Positions 46,380 to 59,499 of a stretch of 64,000 bases of DNA are shown in pieces. The position numbers were made by a program, and so were the translations under genes. The DNA is taken from assembly GCA_963969495.1 (NCBI GenBank), contig OZ018323.1:72698920-72762919 (forward strand). The letters are read 5' to 3'. How positions within the stretch are numbered: position 1 is the first letter of the stretch; each line of letters opens with the position of its first letter. The stretch is from Ceratothoa steindachneri. Lineage: Eukaryota > Arthropoda > Malacostraca > Isopoda > Cymothoidae. The notes beneath the pieces were generated by a model. It saw only the letters and a program-made list of their open reading frames with translations, was not told the DNA's origin and ran no database searches.

Positions 46380-49335
46380 GGATAAGAATTGGAGCCCTTA
46401 CCGTGTACTATCCAATAATAGCTATGAATATTCGCACAAGAAGAGTACAGATCAACATCGTGAAAGGGAGTTCCAGCCAAGAAAAGGAGGCGGCTGTCTT
46501 GCTCCGTATAGATCACCATGATGAACAGGTAGCTCCAGATCGTCAACAAATGACTGTCAAAAAGAAATTCCAAGAAATTAGGAAATAAAATTAGCAATTG
46601 GAACGTAGAAACTTTTAACAAATAGGAAAATTTGAAATTATGAAACAGGAGATAAAGAGGATGAATATAGATATTTTGGGAGTAAGTAAAGTGAAATCGC
46701 CTAGTGCAAATATCCTGAATACAAATGACGGAAGCTTTCTATATTCCGGAGGTGACACGACACAGGAAGATGTGGGAGTAATGGTTGTAAAAAGAATTTC
46801 CGCAAATGTAATAGGATATTGGCAATATCTGATCGGGTTCTGTTTTTCAAACAGAAAGGAAGCCTTATTAACTTAAATATCATACACATCTATGCCTTAT
46901 CAACTGAAAGCTATGAAGAGTAAATAGATAAATTTTATGATAATATAGACCAAGCAAGACAACGATGTAAGGCTCAAGAATTAATAGTCATAATGGTAGA
47001 TCTTATTACAAAAGTAATAGAGGGAAGAAATGGAGATATAGTTGGTTCTTTTGGCCTCGAAGACAAAAATAAAAGAGAAGACTTGTTTACCGAATGGTAT
47101 GCAAAGAATAACGAGATGGTTGCGAATACGATATTCCGATTACATTCAAGAAGACTGCACATATGGAAGAGCCCAAGTAAAAATCATATGAATCAAATAG
47201 ATTATATTATAACTATAAATAAAAGCTACAGGAATTCAATAATCAATTAAAAATCTTACCCTGGTGATGATTATTAAAATGACCATAACCCTGTAGTGGC
47301 AGTGATAAGACTAAGATTGATAAATATGCAGAGGAGAAAAAGTGAGAAAAGAATAAATCAAAAAGAACTTGCAAAAAAAGGCATAAGAGAACGATCTAGT
47401 GTTGAAGTCCAAAACAGATATGAAGTACTTGCCGGTGAGAGTGATATGAATGAATAAGTAAATGAATGGAAATGCTCACAAAGAGCAAATTTAGAAGTAG
47501 TTCAAGTAAGACTACCAAAGAAAGAAAGACGTGTAAGACAAGAGTGGATGAGGGAAGATATACTAGAGATGATGGAAGAAAGAAGGAAATATAAACATAC
47601 CAATGTTTTTAGATATAGAAAAATAAACAGAGAAGTAAAATGAAGATGTTCGACTACAAAAGAAAATTGGATAACTGATAAGTGTGATCAAATTGAGGAT
47701 GAATCAAAGAGGGATACACAGATAATGTATGAAAGAGTGACAAAACTTACTGGTAAAGAAAGTTTACGTACAGGCAAAACAATAATGAAGAAGATCAGTG
47801 AAATAGCAATGGAAAAAAGAAGTCCTTGAGAGATGGAAAGAGTATATCGAAGAATTGTTTAAAGATAATAGAAGAGAGCATTTAGAGCTTAATTTGACAA
47901 TTTCTGGACCTGCTATTGGAGAAGATGAAATAGAAAAAGCAATTATAAAATGAAGTCAGGAAAGGAAGTTAACGAAAATGGAGTGCAATGGAAATGTTGC
48001 GTGTTCTGAATGACTTTATTATTTACAAAATAACCGGCATTGCAAATAAGATACACAGTAGTGGAGAACTAAGTGACGATATGTGAAAATCAATATTTTT
48101 AACTACAACAAAGAGGTCAAGAACACTCGAGTGCAATAAACACAGTTATAAGCATAATGAGCCAATTAGTAATTAACAAATAAGAGCTAAGATAAGGAAG
48201 AAAATAGCAGAAGAGCAATATAGCTTCACAGAAGGAAAAAGATCAAGAAATTCTATATTTATACTAAGGATGTTAAATGAAGGAAGTATTGATATGCAGA
48301 AGGATTTGTACCTGTGTTTTATAGATTATGAAAAAGCATTCGATCGGGTCAAATATGAAGATCAAATTGAATTGACGTTTTCAAGGCCGTGGGTGTAAAC
48401 GGAAAAGACTTGAGAAATATACACAAAATATACAGTAAGAGTGTGGGCAGATTTGAGTGATTGGATAGATATACGAAGAGTAGTAAGAGAGGGGCGCGTT
48501 CTCTTTTCAGATCTCTTCTCCCTGTAGACGAGACGATAATTAGATGAATTATGGATAGAGAAGGTTTTAAAATCGGAGGCCAAAATATGAACAACATAAT
48601 CTATGCTCATGACACGGCATATGCCTGACACCCAGGAAAAACGAAGATATTTGATCAGTGGTAAAGGAAAAGAGTAAATAAAAAGGCTTATCAATGAATG
48701 TAGATACAAAAGAAGGTATGGTAAAGGGGAAAACGTCACAGAGCCCTAGGTTAATGGTAAAAGTGAATGACAAGGCTCTGAATCAGGTAGGTATATTTTG
48801 CTACTTCAGGAGGTATTTTATGGAAGACGGAAGATGTAACTGTGAAATTAAGAAAATAATTTGCAAGGCAAAGAAAGCATTTCAAAAGATAAGGAATATT
48901 TTATGTAGTAGATACCTATCAAGACAAACAAGAAAAATAACTGTTAAAACCTATTTCTGGTATGTGGTGTTGAATTGATCAGAAGCTATGACGATCAATA
49001 AGCAGATAGACTAAGATTTAGAGGAATTCAAGATTTGGTGTTGTCAAAGAATGTTGAAGATCTCATGGATGGTGAAAATATCAAATGAAGAGGTACCTAA
49101 GGAAAATGTTAACTGGAAGAGAATTAGTAAAATATCTATGAGGAAGTCAAATGAGAATTTTAGGACATGATATTTGAAGAGGAAAAATAGAAAATTTGAG
49201 ATTAACTGAAGGAATCTCAGGAAAATGAGCAATAGGCAAGATGTAATAGTTAGGAAAGTGGTAGACGGAAGCACGTCTGTACAGATGCTACAAATGACAC
49301 GACGTCTGCAGAGAAACGACCCTTCAGTAAGGTAA
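46380..49335 (+). pseudogene. RTE-like LINE, nearly complete ORF, inactivated
   Basis: Frames in order give an AP-endonuclease, RT and C-terminal region of the type often annotated 'craniofacial development protein 2-like'. The endonuclease has ISNWNVETFN (about 46,590), EIKRMNIDILGVSKVK (46,650), LFTEWYAKNNEMVANTIFRL (about 47,083), WKSPSKNHMNQIDYII (47,166) and NDHNPVV (about 47,279). The usual GDFNAK box is VDLITK. The RT has EEQYSFTEGKRSRNSIFILR (about 48,208), LYLCFIDYEKAFDRVKYED (48,309) and YAHDTA (about 48,602) where YADD is expected, so the catalytic aspartate pair is broken. The C-terminus has EDGRCNCEIKKIICKAKKAF (48,823) and MLKISWMVKISNEEV (about 49,051). Many stops and frameshifts leave a dead element. 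Antisense open frames at 48,349-48,773 and 49,044-49,274 are shadows. Confidence 0.82.
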
Positions 49336-51186
49336 ACGCGTCAGCGAATAGTTAGATTAATAGTAGTTAATTTTATCTAATGAAAATATAGAGGATAACT
49401 TAATTATTAGCATAAATTATTGAGAGCTGATGCCAAATGTTTTATTTGTTAATTATCCAAACTTCACTTTAAAAAATCGATATCGCCTGGCATAGGCAAT
49501 GGTATCGCCCCGTACAAATAACATTTGAGAAAATTTAAACTACGTCTGCGCAGAGAAACTCACAGGCATCACGGCAGCAAATTAGGGAGATGAAACTCAG
49601 TGAAAGAAAAAAATAATTTTCATGCGCTTACATCTCCAGTTATTGAGTCATTAGTTCATGAATACAATGTTTAAAAGAACAGTTTATGGATAAATAGGGA
49701 ATAGCAAACGTCATTGTTAATAAATGTTAATATTCAGCAGATGTTATATTTAAGAATATCGAATGGTCGAAAGAAAATATACCTGGGCTCATGTTACTTT
49801 ACCTCAATCTCAAATATCACTTTGAGACTTGGATGCTTTGCTCTCCTCAAACGTACTATTTAAAATAGGAAATTCTTTATGCATAAAATAAATCAAAAAA
49901 TGAGTAAAAAGATTATTCAAAAGCAGAACTAATAAATTATTTCCATCTATATTTAATATTAGAGAGAGTTTTGAATTTACTGAGGGATAGAAAAAAATAT
50001 AGGAATATAGGATGATTTTAGTTAGTGGACTTTACTGCAATGTCTCTCAATCTATTTATTACGACACATGTTGCATCAGTTGGCCTATGAGGTTCTTACT
50101 TATAGCAAAGAGGAGGTGTGATGGTTAATCGAAGGACAAATACGATGTTCAGAGCTGAAGGTAAAGAAATCTCATTAAGAAAAAATCAGCACTAAGGGTA
50201 AGGTGAAAATAATCTATAACATACTTCCTTAATTATCGACCCCCTATTACTCCTGTCAGCATCCCGGCCCCAAGTAAAACCCCTACCCTTCCTGGGTGGA
50301 TCCACCGTTCCTTAAAAGAGGGTATATTATATGTAATACGTAATTGTGTGAGATATGTGCAGTCTTTGAGTAGGTGTTTAAAGTTGTCATGGCTGGGGGG
50401 GGGGGGGTCTGGTGCAATTGTGATCAGGGATAAGGTTTATTCTCTGTTTATAGTGTTGTAGTACATATAGTGAAGTGGGCTGACCTGAATTGAGAAAGGA
50501 TTCCTCCTTGTGTTTTATGTAGTGATATTGGTGCCTCTTTCTTGTACTCAATATTAATAAGCGAATGTACGAAAAACCTTTGCAGTCATACATCTCTTTA
50601 CTGAGGTGTAAAGAAATACTGTAAATACCATAAAAACGATTAAAATACAAATTATAGTGAAAGAAAATTCAAACACAGCGTAAAAAACTAATAGGTGAGA
50701 CTAAAACCATGATTTAAAGAAAATGAGACGTTTCCATAAAGAGACACGTCCACAAAACCTATAATAAAAGATGTAATTGAAACCATGAGAGAGCCAATGT
50801 AATTTAGGTAATCAGGGAGGTATTTAGATGAATATGCACTGGTATTAGTTTCTTAGGTTGAATAGTTAGACTCTTCAGAATGAAAGGAGAGAAAGGTTAT
50901 CTTTTTACTTCTGTCGAAAAAGGTAGATTTTGAGGAAGTGAGATTACTAGTCAGGAAGAATAAGGGCTGGAAAACTAATTGTAAGGAGTTGAGGATGGTA
51001 AGGAATTTTAAAAGAAGCGAAATATCGTTTAAGAAAATTATATCTGGTTTGAAAAATTTTAAATTTACTGTCTGATGAGTTGGATTACCTTTACCTATTT
51101 ACATGTATCCAAGTCTGGTGGGAGGTATTGCAATCTTAACTAGTGTAAACCTAGATAAAGCTTGTTTAACCAATCTTGAAACTTGC
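49336..51186. other. Intergenic DNA
   Basis: AT-rich. An 11-G run lies near 50,396-50,407. The minus strand from about 51,180 to 50,700 has protein-like pieces (e.g. KPDIIFLNDISLLLKFL) that may continue the relic at 51,187-51,880 but cannot be assigned. Confidence 0.4.
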
Positions 51187-51880
51187 TAACCTGTAATTAG
51201 GGACGGTTGTCTTAGATAAATATCTAAAGGACGAAAATCTTTTACCAAATCTCGAAGGAATTTGATTTTAAAATGCCGCCATTGACCGAAACGATCCGAT
51301 GCTGCTAAATCTCGAAATCCATCCATGAATAGTTCTTGAGATGAATGTAAGAGTTGATTTATCTTATAAATGAATGGTTTATACCCATCATGAACTAACC
51401 ACCAACCATTACTACAATATTTCTAAAGTCACTCCATGAGAAAAAGTGGCCAGGAGCATCGATATTACTTTCTAAATATCTCGCTTCTGCCTATTATCTC
51501 GAGTTAGTGGACAATATTTTATGATTGAAAGTTCGTTCTCTCTGACACTCATCACAATCATTGACTAATTTTCCTATGAATTATAAAGGTTATAAGTAAA
51601 TTTAAAGACTGTTTTATGCAACAATTAGCAACAATTCGGCGTATTTTTGCTAAGATGTGTCAACCACGATACATACTCATTTGTCAAGGATAATATCGAA
51701 AAGTGAAAAGAATTTTTGGAATTCTATGAGATGTTAAATTTGGGAACATTTGTTTTATTTCGCAAACCATGTAATGATAGATTAAGAGAAAATGTAATGG
51801 GAAGCTATATATCTTCTGCTTCAAGTTGTTCAAAATTTGAGAGGTGTACTGCCAGTTTGTGTCTGGTTTGAGGATAGGGG
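51187..51880 (-). pseudogene. Unrecognised protein relic
   Basis: The minus strand carries a chain of protein-like frames too short for a standard ORF cut-off. From the 5' side come QILNNLKQKIYSFPLHFLL (about 51,830), LAKIRRIVANCCIKQ (about 51,650), NDCDECQRERTFNHKIL (about 51,567), then ARYLESNIDAPGHFFSW, FRNIVVMVGG and WWLVHDGYKPFIYKINQLL. MDGFRDLAASDRFGQWRHFK follows, ending LRQPSLITG and a stop at 51,187. The last piece is about 74 codons without a stop (51,410-51,187). The Cys-x2-Cys-Gln motif weakly recalls the zinc finger of retroelement integrases, but the following part does not match an integrase core that I know. Family unknown. Confidence 0.35.
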
Positions 51881-54800
51881 ATAGGAGAAGAAAAGTTACC
51901 TTAACTCGATTTTATGTCACTTAAATTTGCGGTTAGAAAATAATGGTGTTTTTCCATGTGAAGTTGGGTTTGAGGGTGATATATTGAGAATTTCTGAGTG
52001 AATTCAGGAATTAATGCTATAGGGAGTGTATCAGCCGCTGCATTTTCAACACTACGTACTAAGATAATATCCGTAGTGAACTCGGACAGGAACTGAAGAA
52101 AGTAACTATCACAAAGATAGAGAGTTTGACACGGACAATTTAAATCACATGGTGTTTTGCTAAATACGAGCCGAGAAATTGTCTGGAAATGTGTTGAGTC
52201 GATTAATGGAAACTAGCTTGAAATTGACTATAGGCTTTTGATGATCTAATTAACCACCGGATACATGTAAGGAATCATCGAGAATTGAAGATAATTCCCA
52301 TGCAGTCTCTAATAAATTATGATAATAGTGATGATGAATGGTTTTTTTTACCCATCCAGAACATTTTTTGCGTGCTCTAGACAAGGAAAGTGGGTTTCGT
52401 GACTTTCATGCAATTACAATAAGTTAGGGAAAATGGTCTGCTTCCTTATAGAATTTGTCGTTGTTGTATCCATACGAATTTATATCTTAAAGTTAAGCAT
52501 GAATTTGAAAGGTACAAAACGTGTGCGTCAAATTTGGAAAGGAGACATAAACCACAAGAAATAGCTAAGTTAAATAAATTTAGAACAAACGCTTCTCCTA
52601 CGGATTGTTTTCAGAAATATATGATATGGACAGGGACTTGTCCTCTTGGAAAAATGGTGCTATTCTTGATACCGTTGATCCACTATCCCTACAAGACCAA
52701 GGCATGCCATAATATACTGACAATTAAACATGAACATTGCGAAAGGATGGCATTTTTAGAGGCGAGCGGTATGTGTCATTTGTTTGATTGTTTATAGGAG
52801 CAGGCAGAACTCAATTATGGGGTTGGTTTTCGAGTACCCTGCAATACCAAAAAAATTTGATCAAATTTCCGTACTGGAGATGTGCAAGGTAAATTCCCTT
52901 ATTTAGACTAATTTGCCGTAGGTATTATTCACATGATGACAGGCATACAACAGCTAGCTAAGATATCACCAGTAAAACTTTAATGACCTGACTAAAAGGA
53001 ACATAAAGCTTTCGGACTTACCAGCGATTGTCATTCTGATTATTATGCGAATTCTTATATCAGTCGGCACAATCTCGTCTACGAGGGAGAGACGAGTGGA
53101 ACATTTCCTTATTACAAATAACAAACAGTACAGTAGTCACGCTCATGCATAAAACTTTCCTCTCGTCCCTCGTCCCCTCGAATTTCCAGTGAGTGACATT
53201 CAATCTTTATCTTAATTTCATTATTCGGTCAGGAGACCTCTTCTTGCATGAATCTTTTCTTTATAAAACCACAGAGGTAACAATAAATGCGAAATTGTAT
53301 GCCCGGTTGTGTTAGACGTATAAAAGGAACAATCCAACCAAAATTTCTAAGCATCTCTATACTCAAGATTGAACTGCTCGTTTTTATCCACGTTGTATTA
53401 ACGCGGAATAGATCAAATGTATTGGATGATCAGCGATGGATAGCCAACTTTAAATTTAAAGTAGAAAAATAGTTAGATTATTATTTTAAAGAAAAAAAAA
53501 CGTATTAAAATAAATGTAGTAAATTGTTCTTATCCTTTCCTTGAACAAATTACGGGTTTTCAATTAAGAGCAGATATTCCATCATCGCCACTAAAGTAAA
53601 TTCAATTGTTACCAATGTTTCTATATATATCGAGTTAAATACTACTCTTATAACGCACTACTCCCCCAAATTTGATATCAATTCTTCTTCATTTAACGAA
53701 TACAGGGTAACCTAGTAAATCGAGCCGCAACTTTTAATCAGATTAATTTTTCGGTTGTCACTGAGAGAAAATGGATTATAATAACGATCACCTTAGTTTA
53801 GATAGTTTAGTTTCACTTTACATAAAGATCTTAGATAAAAGGTCACACATATGAATAAATTAATTCCATAATTGGCTGAGTATATGTGTGTTCCAATTAT
53901 CTTCATTTTGGCTCAAGTGAAGTTGTATGAGTGAAAAAATTGTGAGATGATCAAAGACTCTTTTTAATGAAAAAAATAGATAAAGAGTAGATATTATGTA
54001 AAGGACAGATCAACGTAGGTTTAAAAAACGATATTTTAATCACTACTTTTCAATACAAGGAAAACAGCCTCTTGAATTTAACAGTAACCAAAAGCGACAT
54101 ATAATGGCTAGTATCCGTTTATTTTTCTACAAGAATCTTAGGTTAATATTTTATAGGAGATTTAGTAAAAATTTTTACCGTATTATTTTTATTTAATTAT
54201 TCTAATATACGTCCAACGATATTGCGTGAACCAAAAATTAATTAAATAATTAAAATTATAAAAACATTAGGGAAATACATTTATTTTAAGCGCAATTTGT
54301 TTTGCAAAAGATGTATAAATGATACAATTGTCATAATATTTGCTTTAATACTGAAGCTGCATTGCTGTTAGGGAAGCTAAAAAAAAATTATGTTAGAGCA
54401 GTGAATTTATCAAATTAATCATAGTGTAAAAATCAAACAATAAATTTATGGAACTCGATTATACAAAAATTAAATTATGCCAAAATATACATTCCAAAGC
54501 ACCAGTTTCCTTCTCCTGCCTCCATTTCTTAACAGGCAGAGTTAGGTTCAGATCTCACTGCTCGTACAATTCTGTTATTATTGGTGAATTTTTCTTGTGC
54601 AAGTTTACTTCATGCATTATACATTTCTTTAATTGGTTTATATTTGCAAACGAGGTGAAATATACATTATATTTTAAATATTTTGACAGGATAAACTTGA
54701 AAGTTGCTAAATACAGTGATCTTGGAGGCTTCAATTCAAAAGATTCACAACAACTATGAAATTGTAGAGAATTTCTGCCAATTTTTCTCTAACTGCTTGT

Positions 54801-56875
54801 ATTTGAACACCATCTTTAATCAAAGAGTCTATTGAATTTGATTGTGATAATTGTGGTTTAGTTTACGGAATTATTTGTTTTGAAATATGTTTATGTTAAC
54901 AGTTCTATTGAAGTTATTATCGTATAAAAACGAACTAATATGGCTGCTATTCCATACATATATACAGATCGCCAGAGAAACTTGTTTTTGGTAAAGGCGC
55001 GGTCAAAGTTAGATTCATGCTGTTTATTTTATAGTTTTATGCATAGTGTGGAATATTTAGGTCATATACTTTTCCAGCGATGAGACAACCGCTTAATCAC
55101 CAATTGCAATATTGTTGTAAAACCAGAAGCTTGAAGGAGAAGCCCTTCTACAATTCGTTTTTGTTCGAGGAAAATCATTCTCGAGTAGTTAAGCCAGATT
55201 TGCATCTTATAAGGACGCCATTTCAAACCAATTTTTAACAATGTAATTAAATGATGTTTTTTGCATTAACATTCCATTCTTTCTGCTGATTAATTTGGAT
55301 TTTAGATAGGATTCCTTCAACGAACTTGAATTATTAATTTCTGCCGTTATGACTGATTGGAGCCCCAAATGACCTTTGATAAAATCTTGCTAACTGCTCT
55401 CATAATTTCTTATTCTGATGAGTGTCTTCGAAGCGAATTTAGTTGAGATTGCCTGCCAGTGTAATGAAGGTAAACAAATTTCTTGATTATTTATTTTAAT
55501 TATCTAGGTTGTAACTGAGAATATTTGCTGTTTTTCAGTTTACGTCATTTAAGAAGGGTTCTTGTAAGAGACTACTACATAGGTTTAACTTCTTTTCTTT
55601 ACATTATTGAAAAAGTGGAATGTAACTACTTAATTTTTTATGTTGTAAATTTTTACATTATAGTTTTGTAGAAAATAAAAAACAAAATTAATTGACTATA
55701 TGCACAACTTTTTTCGGTAGTTTACTTGACTTGCGCAAAGACTTTACCATAATTAAAGCAAATCTGGTGAAATCTTGGCGATTTTCATAATAAAAAAATA
55801 ACCAAAACTATTTTATCTATTATCCTTTTAATTTCGGATCGCATTTTGGTTCGGTAGCCGATATTTTGATGGTAGAAAGAATTATTTGGATACCTATCTT
55901 TTGGCCAATAAATATTGATGGAAATTATGTCTTCTAATAATAGATAAAATTTTTCATCGGCGAAAGGAATAATTGTTTTAATAGATATCATAAACTTACA
56001 TCGGGCATTCTTATATTACTACCATAAAAAAATGAAGAAATAGGTTTTTTCATAATGTGGAGTTAGTTTTCGTTTTCCATCTTTTGTGCTAACCTTATTA
56101 AGACCTTGTGTGCTATCGTTTGAGAAAACCTACACGATGATATAATTTGATCAAAGCAAAAAAGTACTCTAGTACTTTTCTGCTTTTACCTATTTTTCAC
56201 GAGCTGGTGTGGCGGATTATATAATAGGCCCTCTCAATCTTTTGTTTAAGGTTGGCTAGGTTTCCTTTCCAGTACTTTTGATTCTCAACCATTTTTAATT
56301 TTATTTTGGCATTAATTAATTGATATTTTTCACTTGTCATGGCTCTTACTCTATATATATTTCATCCACTGGGCGAAATTCTCAAAGTGATTACCTAAAT
56401 TTCCCTTTTCTTTTTCTCTTTTAATTTAGGAATAGAAGAGAATAGAAAAAGCAGTTCGTGAAATTATACAGAAACATTCCTTCTAATCTCAACGGATCAT
56501 CCACCCTAGACGAAGCAGCGATGTTAAAATCAATTTTGATGGAAGTGAATCACATTTGTTAGCAAACAGCGGGGCCCTATCCAATTGACAACGAAAGCAG
56601 AAGGGTTAAAAAGATAGCAGTAAACAAATGGAAGCAATGGTCACCATTTAAAAAGTTTCGGACGTGCATTTTTCTCTCTGTCATATCCAATATTGAAGCA
56701 ATTTCAAGTTAGGTGTAGGTGGAACGAACTTTCAATTCAATTAACAACACACTCATGCATTTTGATCGTGAATATAAAATGTTTACTCAACCCAATCAAG
56801 TTTATGATGTGCGCTCAAAATAAATGTATAGTTATACTGTAATTTGTATTATATAGTGAACATGAAGGAAATACA
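51881..56875. other. Intergenic DNA without recognised features
   Basis: AT-rich throughout. The open frames at 52,534-52,797, 53,287-53,472 and 54,448-54,759 (+) and 55,991-55,785 (-) have no domain or family resemblance I can see. Confidence 0.45.
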
Positions 56876-56936
56876 GAATGTGATAGAACGAGTTCAGAGC
56901 TGCATTCATTTCAACTTCTATCACATTTTATTTAAA
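56876..56936. repeat. Perfect 12-bp inverted repeat
   Basis: AATGTGATAGAA and its exact reverse complement TTCTATCACATT flank a spacer of about 33 bp, just upstream of the GC-rich block starting near 57,000. Confidence 0.6.
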
Positions 56937-57005
56937 ACCATGAGGCTACCCACGTGCATCTTCGATTCGAGGCTTGGAGTCTTATCAACAGCTACCGGAC
57001 GTTAA

Positions 57006-58341
57006 TGTTTAAACAAGGAGGTTATCGTCCCCCCCGTTCGCCCCCATACGCCGACCTCGCCAGATCGAGTTAGGCTTATGGGCAGATAAGGCATTGTTCC
57101 CCGGCTCGGCTGTGCGTTCCCTCGAAGCTTCCACCCCATTCTCCCCCACGCCAAGGAGATGTCCTGGCTATTTATATGGAAACTTTACCACTAAGATCAG
57201 ATTGGAGATCCAGATTTTCGTCGCGAAACATCACCACGACCCTCTCTCCCTTTGTGCGCCAAGGGACCTCGACCTCGAGATTCATCATCACTTGTCCAGA
57301 AGGAGGACAATATTCCTTGAGTGCCAAAGGTTCGAGCCTTTAGTGACGCCAAGTCCCCAAGGCATCCCCCCCCCCTGTTGTTCAAGGAGAACAGCATTCG
57401 AACAGCCATTGTTCGTTTTGAGCCCTTCGCCAAGAAACGGTTCTCATCCCCCCCCTGTTGTTCAAGGATAACAGCATTAGAACAGCCATTGTTCGTTTTG
57501 AGCCCTTCGCGATGAAACGGTTCTCATCTTCCCCCTGTTGTTCAAGGAGAACAGCATTAGAACAGCCATTGTTCGTTTTGAGCCCTTCGCCAAGAAACGG
57601 TTCTCATCCCCCCCCCTGTTGTTCAAGGAGAACAGCATTAGAACAGCCATTGTTCGTTTTGAGCCCTTCGCCAAGAAACGGTTCTCATCCCCCCCTGTTG
57701 TTCAAGGAGAACAACATTAGAACAGCCATTGTTCGTTTTGAGCCCTTCGCCAAGAAACGGTTCTCACCCCCCCTGTTGTTCAAAGGAGAACAACATTAGA
57801 ACAGCCATTGTTCTTGAGCCCGTAGACAAGAGACGGTTCTCATCCCCCCCTTTGTTCAGAAGAGAACAACCTAGAACAGCCATTGTTCGTCAAGCCGTTC
57901 GTCGAGTAACGGTTCTCCTTTCCAAGACGCCACGTCAGGATCCTTTTATCCCTCTTCTTCGGCTGGAACTCGCCAGCGGACCGAATATTCCCTCAAGTAC
58001 CTTCCACTGCACCCTAATGAAGTTACGTAAGCCAAGCGTCACCTTTTGAGTATTGATCCCTTATTTGTCAATTCTATCCTGTGCTTTAAATTGTTTATCG
58101 AACCATCCCATCTCTTTAACTCTATATTTGTTTTACCTTTTTTTAATCCCTTAAATCCTTGGATTAGCCCGAGTCTCCACGACCCTTTCCATTCTGTTAT
58201 GTCAATATTTTCCGTTTTTGTGTATTGTTTAAAGTTATTATTAATAAAACTCTATTTTATTAATGATAGCAATATTATTATCCTTGAGCTCAGTTCCACT
58301 TCTTAAGCATTTTGAAGATACATAATATCGGCCGCCAGACA
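57006..58341 (+). mobile_element. Possible solo LTR (GC-rich block)
   Basis: An abrupt GC-rich block begins TGTTTAAACAAGG and can be closed at ...GCCGCCAGACA (TG...CA). The flanks GTTAA (57,001-57,005) and GTAAA (58,342-58,346) match at four of five positions. An AATAAA lies at 58,241, about 100 bp before the proposed right end, as in the R-U5 part of a plus-oriented LTR. The interior contains the 80-bp tandem array. No internal retroelement genes adjoin. The imperfect duplication keeps confidence low; a GC-rich minisatellite island is the alternative. Confidence 0.35.
57340..57915 (+). repeat. ~80-bp minisatellite, seven units
   Basis: Unit starts at 57,375, 57,455, 57,535, 57,616, 57,695, 57,773 and 57,849. 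Each has a run of 5-8 C, then TGTTGTTCAAGGAGAACA, GCATTAGAACAGCCATTG, TTCGTTTTGAGCCCTTCGC and CAAGAAACGGTTCTCATC. Central units are over 90% identical; outer units are diverged and shorter. The period is not a multiple of 3 and all plus frames are free of stops, so overlapping frames encode the same peptides in rotation. This is a sign of non-coding repeats. Confidence 0.93.
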
Positions 58342-59499
58342 GTAAAAACGCACTCTAGAGATAATTAAGGAAGTTCCCTCAACGAATAGTGATATATGGT
58401 ATATCGTCGGGAGTCATTCTACGACACAGAATTATTATTAAAGATATGGATACAACTTAGCCGAGTATAAACACTGTTCTTAATTTGGTCGATGGTAAAG
58501 CTACATGAGATGAGTTTACTCGTCAGATGGAGACTATTCGTGGGAGCATTGTGACAGATACCTTTGGTTTGGCTTAGCTGGAGTTATTCTCTGAAAATCT
58601 TAATAAAAGAATGAAAATTGGTTGTAAATTTCGTATTCAAAATACATAGGGAAGATGACATAATTAAGTCAATTGGTATCTTGCGTAATCTTTCGATTTT
58701 ACTACAATATTTGTCTAAGTTTATCTTCTTACATTAGAACTCTATTAATTGAGAGAAATGAGCAAACGGTTATTAATAAAAATATTATTACGTTTTTAGT
58801 ATGGCGCCGTGCCAGACCATGAACCTTAACACAAATTTTTTCTAACAACTAACTTAAGGATGTAAAGGATGTCGAGAGTATAGCAGCAAGCAGTTTATTG
58901 CACGTTCCTGGTGCAAATTAGAGAAAGCACGATGACCCATGACATACAATCGAATTTATGCTACAAGTTGAGAAATTACCAGAACATGTAATTTGCATAA
59001 CAGGGATAAGGTAACTTAAAAATTCAGGTAACACTGTTGTGCGTAAATTCAATCTATGAATAGGATTATATTATTAAAGATAGCAGAATACCCCACCCAA
59101 GAGTAATAAAAAGAAGTTGTGTGGGATGGTGTGCCGGTGTTAGAATGTTTCTAAATGGAAACAAACATATTATCCACTGCGTGTTTTTTAATTATTATAA
59201 TAAAACGAAGTTTTCGGGCAAATTGTGTATATGGTAAAATGTTACAGGAATAATATTTTCAAAATATTTAGTAATACATTACTCCTAGCATCTTTAGAAC
59301 TTAAATATGTTGGAATCATTAATACTAAAACTGATAGTGATACTGGACCTTACCATGAAGTTGTTCAGGCCAGCTGGCTTTACCTGGAAGACTAATTTAG
59401 GTTCAAATAAATAAAAGAAGAAAAGTTGTCTCTCAGCCTTAAGTTGTGCCTACCCTAGACTGCATTAATAACGGGGGAAAAGACAAGCCTTAGGATATG
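58342..59499. other. Intergenic DNA
   Basis: AT-rich. No gene or repeat recognised. Confidence 0.5.

Noticed and set aside
48349..49274. Minus-strand open frames of 68-125 codons
   Set aside because: They are antisense shadows of the RTE-like LINE coding region.
52534..52797. 87-codon open frame
   Set aside because: No recognisable motif, no flanking exon or repeat evidence, and length compatible with chance.
57340..57915. CRISPR-like regular array
   Set aside because: Whole units repeat without unique spacers, the genome is eukaryotic, and there are no cas genes. It is a minisatellite.
57094..58049. Five overlapping open frames up to 125 codons
   Set aside because: The 80-bp repeat is stop-free in all plus frames and rotates the same peptides through frames, a repeat artefact.
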